DNA from: Lewinellaceae bacterium | Lineage (GTDB): Bacteria > Bacteroidota > Bacteroidia > Chitinophagales > Saprospiraceae | Direction: 5' to 3' | Length of the DNA stretch: 64,000 bases | Assembly (NCBI GenBank): GCA_016712415.1 | Contig: JADJRC010000007.1 | Span: 124,001-188,000, forward strand | Part shown: positions 58,635-64,000 of the stretch, piece by piece | Numbering within the stretch: the stretch's first letter is position 1 | Layout: each line of letters begins with the position of its first letter | The notes under the pieces: model-generated | Told to the model about the DNA's origin: nothing | The model's input: the letters and a program-made list of their open reading frames with translations, nothing else | The model's database searches: none | Position numbers and translations under genes: made by a program

Positions 58635-60269
58635 TTGCAAGCCCACCAATCAAACAGATATCCCGGCGCCAGGCCGTTCTCGCCCGATCAGCAACACCTG
58701 TTTTTCGGGCGTGAAAAAGCCGTCCGCGAGCTGTACGGCCTGATCCAGTTGCAGCAACTGATCATCCTGTATTCCAAATCCGGACTGGGCAAAAGTTCGC
58801 TGCTCAACGCCGGCATTCTCCCGCTTGTGGAACAGGAAGGCCGGCTTACGACACTCAATATTCGCTTTAACGCCTGGACGGAGAACAAAACGGAAATGCC
58901 CGCTCAAATTGCACGGGAGGCCATTCGCAAGGGATATGAACAACAAACATTCCTGGAAAAGATATATCCCGACGACCGTTCGCTGTGGTATGCCGCCAAA
59001 ACGCGGCAATTGAATGATACAAAATCAGGCGTTTCAAAAGGCCTGCTGCTGGTGTTCGACCAGTTTGAAGAACTTTTTACCTATCCCGAAGAAGCCATAC
59101 AGCAGTTTGGCCGGCAGTTTGCGGAATTGCTGCAAACGGCAGTGCCCCAGCGCGTGCGCAAAATGACGGAACTGTTCCGGATCGCCCAGCCCGATCTCAT
59201 TTCGAACGAAGATGAGGACGCTCTTGAGCAGCGCATGACCATCCGCATTGTGTGCGCCATCCGATCCGACAGAATGAGCCTGCTGGATATACTGAAACCG
59301 CAGGTACCCCAGATACTCGCCAACCGCTACGAACTGCAGTCTCTTTCCAAAACCGAAGCCAGGGCCGCAATTGTCCAGCCTGCCAAAATGGCCGGCGATT
59401 TTATCTCGCTTCCTTTTGAATACACGCCTCAGGCACTCGATACCATGCTCGGTTACCTCACCCGAGGTGGCCCGGTGGAGTCATTCCAATTACAGATACT
59501 CTGCCAGTCGGTGGAGCAAAAGGTGATTGACGAGAACGATACCTACATCGACCACAACGACATCGGCGATCCGGAAGAAGTTTTTCGCAATTATTACGAC
59601 AACCAAATTGCGCGTATTGAAGACCGCGAAGAACAGCTGGCCGCCCGAAGGCTGATCGAGGAAGGCCTGGTATATGAAAAAGAGCAGCGCAGGCTCACCC
59701 TTTATGAAGGCCAGATACGCGATGACTTCGAAATATCCGACGACCTGCTGCGCAGGCTGGTCGATACCCACCTGCTGCGGGCGGAACCCAGCCTTCGCGG
59801 CGGATATACGTACGAACTCAGCCACGATACCCTGGTGGTGCCCGTACTGAAAGCCAAGGTGAGGCGTGTGGAAAGCGAGCAAAAAGCGCTCGAAGCTGCC
59901 GAGGCTGCCGCCCGGGAGGCGGAACTGGCCAATGAACGACGGAAGAAACGCCGTGCATACATGCTCGCCATCGCCGGGTTCGTACTATCCGTACTTTCCA
60001 TAGCAGCGCTGATCTATGCCCTTGGGCAACGCCGGAAAGCCGACGAAGCCAAGCAAAAGGCTGAACAGGCTTTGTCGCAGTTCAAAATTGAACAGGCCGC
60101 GCGAAACAGACTGGAGATCGAAAAACGGCTCCAGAATGCCGCGGTGTACCGGAAAGCCGGCGCCCTTGATCTCGCTATCGGCGAACTGGAGCAAGGCATG
60201 GCAATCGATTCCGCCAACATCGATTTGGCAACCCGAATGCAGGAATACCGCTTGTTGCAGAGCCGCTGA
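58635..60269 (+). CDS. nSTAND1-type P-loop ATPase with membrane helix
   Basis: The 544-residue protein begins with the nSTAND1 signature NRYPGARPFSPDQQHLFFGR (residues 7-26). Walker A is SKSGLGKSS at 47-55 (first Gly replaced by Ser), Walker B is LLLVFDQFEELF with Asp142, and the helical STAND lid and winged-helix regions run to about 400. A membrane helix at about 441-465 and a coiled coil follow, with a final TPR-like helical hairpin (AVYRKAGALDLAIGELEQGM). Unlike most STAND proteins it has no WD40 or other repeat sensor fused. STAND ATPases work as switches that oligomerise on sensing. The only start is TTG at 58635: no ATG lies between the preceding TGA, which is in the same phase, and the domain. 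Gap to the SIR2 gene: 24 bases. Confidence 0.9.
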   Translation: MQAHQSNRYPGARPFSPDQQHLFFGREKAVRELYGLIQLQQLIILYSKSGLGKSSLLNAGILPLVEQEGRLTTLNIRFNAWTENKTEMPAQIAREAIRKGYEQQTFLEKIYPDDRSLWYAAKTRQLNDTKSGVSKGLLLVFDQFEELFTYPEEAIQQFGRQFAELLQTAVPQRVRKMTELFRIAQPDLISNEDEDALEQRMTIRIVCAIRSDRMSLLDILKPQVPQILANRYELQSLSKTEARAAIVQPAKMAGDFISLPFEYTPQALDTMLGYLTRGGPVESFQLQILCQSVEQKVIDENDTYIDHNDIGDPEEVFRNYYDNQIARIEDREEQLAARRLIEEGLVYEKEQRRLTLYEGQIRDDFEISDDLLRRLVDTHLLRAEPSLRGGYTYELSHDTLVVPVLKAKVRRVESEQKALEAAEAAAREAELANERRKKRRAYMLAIAGFVLSVLSIAALIYALGQRRKADEAKQKAEQALSQFKIEQAARNRLEIEKRLQNAAVYRKAGALDLAIGELEQGMAIDSANIDLATRMQEYRLLQSR

Positions 60270-60316
60270 CAAGGGCTTGATATGAATTCCTTATAATATT
60301 AAAATTTCCGCCAACC

Positions 60317-63300
60317 ATGAAAACCCTTCCTGTTTGCATTGCACTGTTATGGTATACCGGTCTTTCCGCTCAGACTATTAAATGTCCCAAAGAAGACTGT
60401 GGGCGTTTTCAGACCTTTATCAACGCTGCGCAAAATGCCGCGCGAAAACCCGATTTCAACCAGGCTATTATTCAGTACAACGCCGCACGGGTCTGTTGTC
60501 CTTCCGCAACGGAGGCTATCGATGCCGAAATACTCAAAGTGTTTGAACTGATCGAGAACCAGCGAAAAATGGCCGACGCGAACGCCGAACGTGCACAAAA
60601 GGCCGAGGTAAGGACCAAAAAAGCGCTCGACAAGGCCGAGCGGCTCATCGGCTTTTTCGGCTTTACCCAGAACCGGGCATGGGCATATAAAAACGGAAAG
60701 TTTGCCGTGATCGACCGCGACGGCAAACAATGGACGGGTTTTGAATTTGAAGACCCTGACACCTTCCAACGCAACGGCTACGCAATTGCCCGCAGGAGCG
60801 GATTCTACCTGTTTGTCGACACCCTTGGAAAAACCTGCCAGGAATACGACTATCTCTTTCCTACCAACCGGGGGTTCTATAAAGTTCGGAAAGACAAGAA
60901 ATACACCTTTGTCGATTTTCGCGGTATACCCTTGCCGGGAATGGACTGGTATGAAAGTATTGACACGTTTAGCAGCGGACTGGCCATCGTCCGGAAAAAA
61001 GAGAAATGCGGCGCAATTGATATCCAGGGACGGGAGGTAATCAAGCCTGAATTTGCATCAATCGGCGCCTATACCGGTGGTATGGCCTGGGCGAAAAAGG
61101 ACTTCAACGACAATTTGGGTATCATCGACAGAACCGGCCGTTGGGTAGTATCGCCGGAGTTCTCAAACGGCTTCTTTATCCGGCCCGGGGTCAGCTATGC
61201 CCAGAAGCCGGGCAAATGGGGCATGATCGATAAAGCCGGAAAAATTGTGGTGCAGCCTGAATACGATCGGATCAGCGATTTTGAAAACGGGCTGGCCATT
61301 GTTTTGCTCAAAGACAAATACGGAGCAATCAACACCCGCGGAGAACTTGTTATTCCACCCCGCTTTGACATCCTCACTGATTTTTCCGAGGGACTGGCGC
61401 CTGCCGAACTGGATAGTTTACGCGGCTATATCGATACGACAGGTGCTACTGCCATCCCTTTCAGGTTTGAAAAAACAAACAGCTTTTCACAAGGCCTGGC
61501 CGCAGTCAAGGTCAATAAGATCGATAAATGGGGATATATCGATAAAACCGGCAATTTTGCCATAGAACCGCAGTTTGACGCAGCGTATGCTTTTATCGAA
61601 ATCGGACTGGCCCAGGTTATGCAAAGCGACAAAAAAAAGCGGCTGATCAACAAGTCCGGGGATTTTATCTCTGATCTGACATTTGATGATTTGGGGCCGT
61701 TTTCAGAAGGACTGGCTCCCGTAAAAATCGGAAGCCTCTGGGGATTTGCCGACACGAATGGCATTCTCGTCATTCCGCCGGCCTTTAGGAATGCCAATAC
61801 CTTTAACGAAGGGCTTTCAGCCGTACAAAAGGACGAGAAATGGGGATATATCGACCGCCAGGGCAACCAGATTATTCCTTTCCAATTTCCCGATGCCCTG
61901 AATTTCCAGACAGGTGTGGCATGGGCTACGACCGATAATTCCAGGTATTGGGGCCTGATCAATAAAAAGGGAGAATGGGCTACCGAGGCCAAATATCAGT
62001 CGCCATCACCTTTTACTGAGGGCCTTGCTGCGGTATCGGAAAGGGGAGCAACGTTAAGTTTCAGAGGCCGGGGAGAGGATTTGTTCGGATATATCGATTC
62101 GACGGGTAAAGTGGTGCTGCCCTTTAAATACAAACTGGCTTCCGGGTTTTCTGACGGGATAGCAGCCGTAACTCTGGACAGCACCTGGGGGCTGATTGAC
62201 AAAACCGGAAATTTTATTATACAAAGACCCCTCGATGAAAATTCCGGCTACGATTTTTACAACCGGGGCAGGGGTTTTTATGAAGGTCTGGCTGCATTCC
62301 AGGAAAACGGCCATTGGGGGTTTATGGATAAAAAGGGAGAGTGGGTTATCCCGCCAAAATTTGACGAAACCTACCAGTTCACCAACGGCCTGGCCATTGT
62401 AAGCATGGGGGGCGAAAGCGGTTTGCTCGACGCAAAGGGCCGTTTTATCAGCAGAAAAAAAATCGACTTTATCCAACCTACACAGGAAAAAATGGCGCCG
62501 ATCAGGGAACTGGATTACTACAGTTATCGCTATAAATGGGGCTATTACAACCAGGAAACCGATTCTGTCATCGCTCCGAAGTTCTATGCGGTAAGCTTGT
62601 TTGCCGACAGCATGGCATGGATCGGAATAATAAAGGAATCTGACTATAACACCCTTTGGGGGGTCATAAACCCGCGCGGCGAGGTCATGATAGAACCCCA
62701 GTTTTCAGACCATAAGGAGTTTGACGGCGACGTCGCCTGGGTGTCCAAAAATTATCTGTGGGGACTGATTAACAAAAAAGGAGAATGGCTGATAGAGCCG
62801 CAAATAAACGCTGTCAGCGACTTCAGGGAGGGGCTCGCCAAAATAGAAAATGAGGGCTACCGTGGATATGTGGATAAAACAGGCAAAACAGTTATTCCAT
62901 TTCGCTTCGAAGTGCCCAATTATTATGAATACAACAACACCCTGGAATTGAGTGAATACCAGATGCGATACCAGGGGTATAGCCCCGTGAACAATTATAA
63001 CGTATTTTCAGATTATTTGTACAACTACAGGCAGGAGAGAGAGTACTTGAGTTTTTTGCCTCAAATCAGTAATTCAGGCAATTTTTCAGGTGGCCTTGTG
63101 CCTGTTTGTAAAGACGGCAAATGGGGATTCGCCGATACAACCGGAGAACTCGTCCTGGCCCCGAATTACGATTGGGCCGCCGACTTCTCAGAGGGTCTCG
63201 CCTGGGTGGTAAAGGATGGCAAATGGGGGGCGATCAAACCTACGGGCGAAACACAGATCAACCACCAGTTTGACCTTGGCGTCAATTTTAAGGACGGCGT

Positions 63301-63637
63301 TGCCCAGGTCGTATATGCAGGAAAATTCGGCTTGATAGACAATACCGGAAATTACATTGTTCCTCCTGAATACGAAGCGATTACGCCTTTTTCCGAAGGT
63401 ATGGCCCTCCTTAAAAAAGACGGCAAATGGGGTTATTGCAACAGAACGGGAGCAGTCGTGATACCGCCGCAGTTCAGCCCGGCGAGTGATTTCATAAACG
63501 GTAAAGCCAGGGTGGGAAAGTTCAGCGAAGATTTCATCATCAACAAGGAAGGCCAGGTCATCGTGGAAGACAGGCCTGCGTATACACCATCCCACAACCT
63601 CCCCGACGACTCCCTGCCACCGCCGGGAGGTCGTTAA
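60317..63637 (+). CDS. Secreted WG-repeat protein
   Basis: The 1106-residue protein has a signal peptide (MKTLPVCIALLWYTGLSAQ), a helical, coiled-coil N-terminal part (about 20-115, with CPKEDCGRF at the beginning), and then roughly twenty WG (beta-propeller-like) repeats to residue 1085; the repeat unit looks like KWGYIDKTGNFAIEPQFDAA followed by a 'FxEGLAxV' strand. WG repeats are thought to be ligand or protein recognition surfaces. It follows the STAND ATPase by 47 bases and has no promoter of its own that I see, so it is the third gene of the operon. Its export places it on the far side of the membrane from the ATPase domain. It overlaps the next, convergent gene's stop by four bases. 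Confidence 0.9.
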   Translation: MKTLPVCIALLWYTGLSAQTIKCPKEDCGRFQTFINAAQNAARKPDFNQAIIQYNAARVCCPSATEAIDAEILKVFELIENQRKMADANAERAQKAEVRTKKALDKAERLIGFFGFTQNRAWAYKNGKFAVIDRDGKQWTGFEFEDPDTFQRNGYAIARRSGFYLFVDTLGKTCQEYDYLFPTNRGFYKVRKDKKYTFVDFRGIPLPGMDWYESIDTFSSGLAIVRKKEKCGAIDIQGREVIKPEFASIGAYTGGMAWAKKDFNDNLGIIDRTGRWVVSPEFSNGFFIRPGVSYAQKPGKWGMIDKAGKIVVQPEYDRISDFENGLAIVLLKDKYGAINTRGELVIPPRFDILTDFSEGLAPAELDSLRGYIDTTGATAIPFRFEKTNSFSQGLAAVKVNKIDKWGYIDKTGNFAIEPQFDAAYAFIEIGLAQVMQSDKKKRLINKSGDFISDLTFDDLGPFSEGLAPVKIGSLWGFADTNGILVIPPAFRNANTFNEGLSAVQKDEKWGYIDRQGNQIIPFQFPDALNFQTGVAWATTDNSRYWGLINKKGEWATEAKYQSPSPFTEGLAAVSERGATLSFRGRGEDLFGYIDSTGKVVLPFKYKLASGFSDGIAAVTLDSTWGLIDKTGNFIIQRPLDENSGYDFYNRGRGFYEGLAAFQENGHWGFMDKKGEWVIPPKFDETYQFTNGLAIVSMGGESGLLDAKGRFISRKKIDFIQPTQEKMAPIRELDYYSYRYKWGYYNQETDSVIAPKFYAVSLFADSMAWIGIIKESDYNTLWGVINPRGEVMIEPQFSDHKEFDGDVAWVSKNYLWGLINKKGEWLIEPQINAVSDFREGLAKIENEGYRGYVDKTGKTVIPFRFEVPNYYEYNNTLELSEYQMRYQGYSPVNNYNVFSDYLYNYRQEREYLSFLPQISNSGNFSGGLVPVCKDGKWGFADTTGELVLAPNYDWAADFSEGLAWVVKDGKWGAIKPTGETQINHQFDLGVNFKDGVAQVVYAGKFGLIDNTGNYIVPPEYEAITPFSEGMALLKKDGKWGYCNRTGAVVIPPQFSPASDFINGKARVGKFSEDFIINKEGQVIVEDRPAYTPSHNLPDDSLPPPGGR

Positions 63638-64000
63638 TTGCCTTGGGCCTCCTCCAATCCCTGCAAAATACCTTTTGCTTCCGGTCCCACGCCGCGTTGC
63701 ATCCATTGCGGTTGCGGTTTTCCGAGCAGGAAATGATCGAAAAACTGCGCCATCCGGACCTGAAAATCGATCCGGTTCTGGAGCTTTACAGGCCAGTGCG
63801 GCTCGCCGTTGTAGTTGAGCATCCATGCCGGCTTGGCAAGCCGGCGCAACGCAGTAAACAGTTCTATACCCTGATACCATGGCACGGCGCCGTCTTTGTC
63901 GTTGTGCAAAATGAGCAGTGGCGTCTGTACTTTGTCGAGGGAGAACAGGGGAGAATTTTCCAGGTACCGCAACGGATATTCCCACAGGCTGCCCCCGATC
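63634..64000 (-). CDS. S9 family peptidase, C-terminal fragment (window edge)
   Basis: The last 122 or so residues of a prolyl-oligopeptidase-type hydrolase are visible on the minus strand, cut by the window edge. The Asp of the triad is in LHNDKDGAVPWYQGIELFTA and the His in NGEPHWPVKL. The nucleophile serine lies outside. The ending after the catalytic His, with FDHFLLGKPQPQWMQRGVGP, is typical of secreted Bacteroidota S9 peptidases. It is a second S9 enzyme after the DPP-IV gene at 54968-57187. It is convergent with the WG gene, sharing the TTAA overlap at the two stops. Confidence 0.88.
   Translation of the reverse strand, partial: IGGSLWEYPLRYLENSPLFSLDKVQTPLLILHNDKDGAVPWYQGIELFTALRRLAKPAWMLNYNGEPHWPVKLQNRIDFQVRMAQFFDHFLLGKPQPQWMQRGVGPEAKGILQGLEEAQGN

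Noticed and set aside
1..64000. Prophage, insertion sequence or integrative element
   Set aside because: No integrase, transposase, phage structural gene, tRNA attachment site or flanking repeat was found in the window.

Overview
The window reads as chromosomal DNA of a Bacteroidota bacterium, most likely from the Saprospiria/Lewinella side of the phylum. The evidence is a large secreted protein with the type IX secretion 'gliding motility-associated' C-terminal domain, a SusC-like TonB receptor, a Bacteroidota-type ApaG, bifunctional FtcD and DUF4920 protein, an ECF sigma factor paired with a membrane barrel protein, and several promoters of the Bacteroidota form TTG-N18-20-TAnnTTTG. GC content is middling. 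I see no rRNA, tRNA, CRISPR array, transposase or phage genes.

Layout: 1-6 kb holds the start of carA, a small coiled-coil protein, a DUF2400 protein, a lipoprotein, an SDR oxidoreductase, an MlaE-type permease, dapD and an RDD protein. 6-14 kb holds a TonB-dependent receptor, thrS, a membrane protein and a secreted MORN-repeat/caspase protein. 14-21 kb holds a DUF4920 lipoprotein and then a tight leftward operon: membrane class III adenylate cyclase, CHAT protease, 18-or-so-repeat TPR protein. 21-24 kb holds a DUF1015 protein and gyrB. 24-32 kb is one giant T9SS cargo protein broken into three frames, then apaG. 32-45 kb holds a lipoprotein, an ECF sigma/anti-sigma pair, an aminotransferase, an EF-G-like GTPase, an AlkD-like protein, a trypsin-like protease, hflX and rpoN. 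45-57 kb holds a methyltransferase, recA, a cyclophilin-like protein, feoAB, an AI-2E transporter, ftcD, a small membrane protein, a lipid kinase, an HsdR_N-like protein and a DPP-IV peptidase. 57-63.6 kb is a rightward operon of a SIR2-like NADase candidate, an nSTAND1-type membrane ATPase and a secreted WG-repeat protein. The window ends in another S9 peptidase.

Two gene sets look like signalling or self/non-self conflict systems rather than housekeeping: the cyclase-CHAT-TPR operon (with the caspase-MORN protein nearby) and the SIR2-STAND-WG operon. Both pair a suicide-type effector (protease or NADase) with a membrane sensor or switch and a repeat scaffold; their function here is inferred from domain content only.

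A caution for any reader: at least five genes (rpoN, the T9SS giant twice, the SIR2 gene, a small membrane protein, a lipid kinase) are interrupted by single-base length differences, mostly in A/T runs. In rpoN the conserved RpoN box falls in the shifted frame. The simplest reading is uncorrected indels of a long-read assembly, not a set of pseudogenes.
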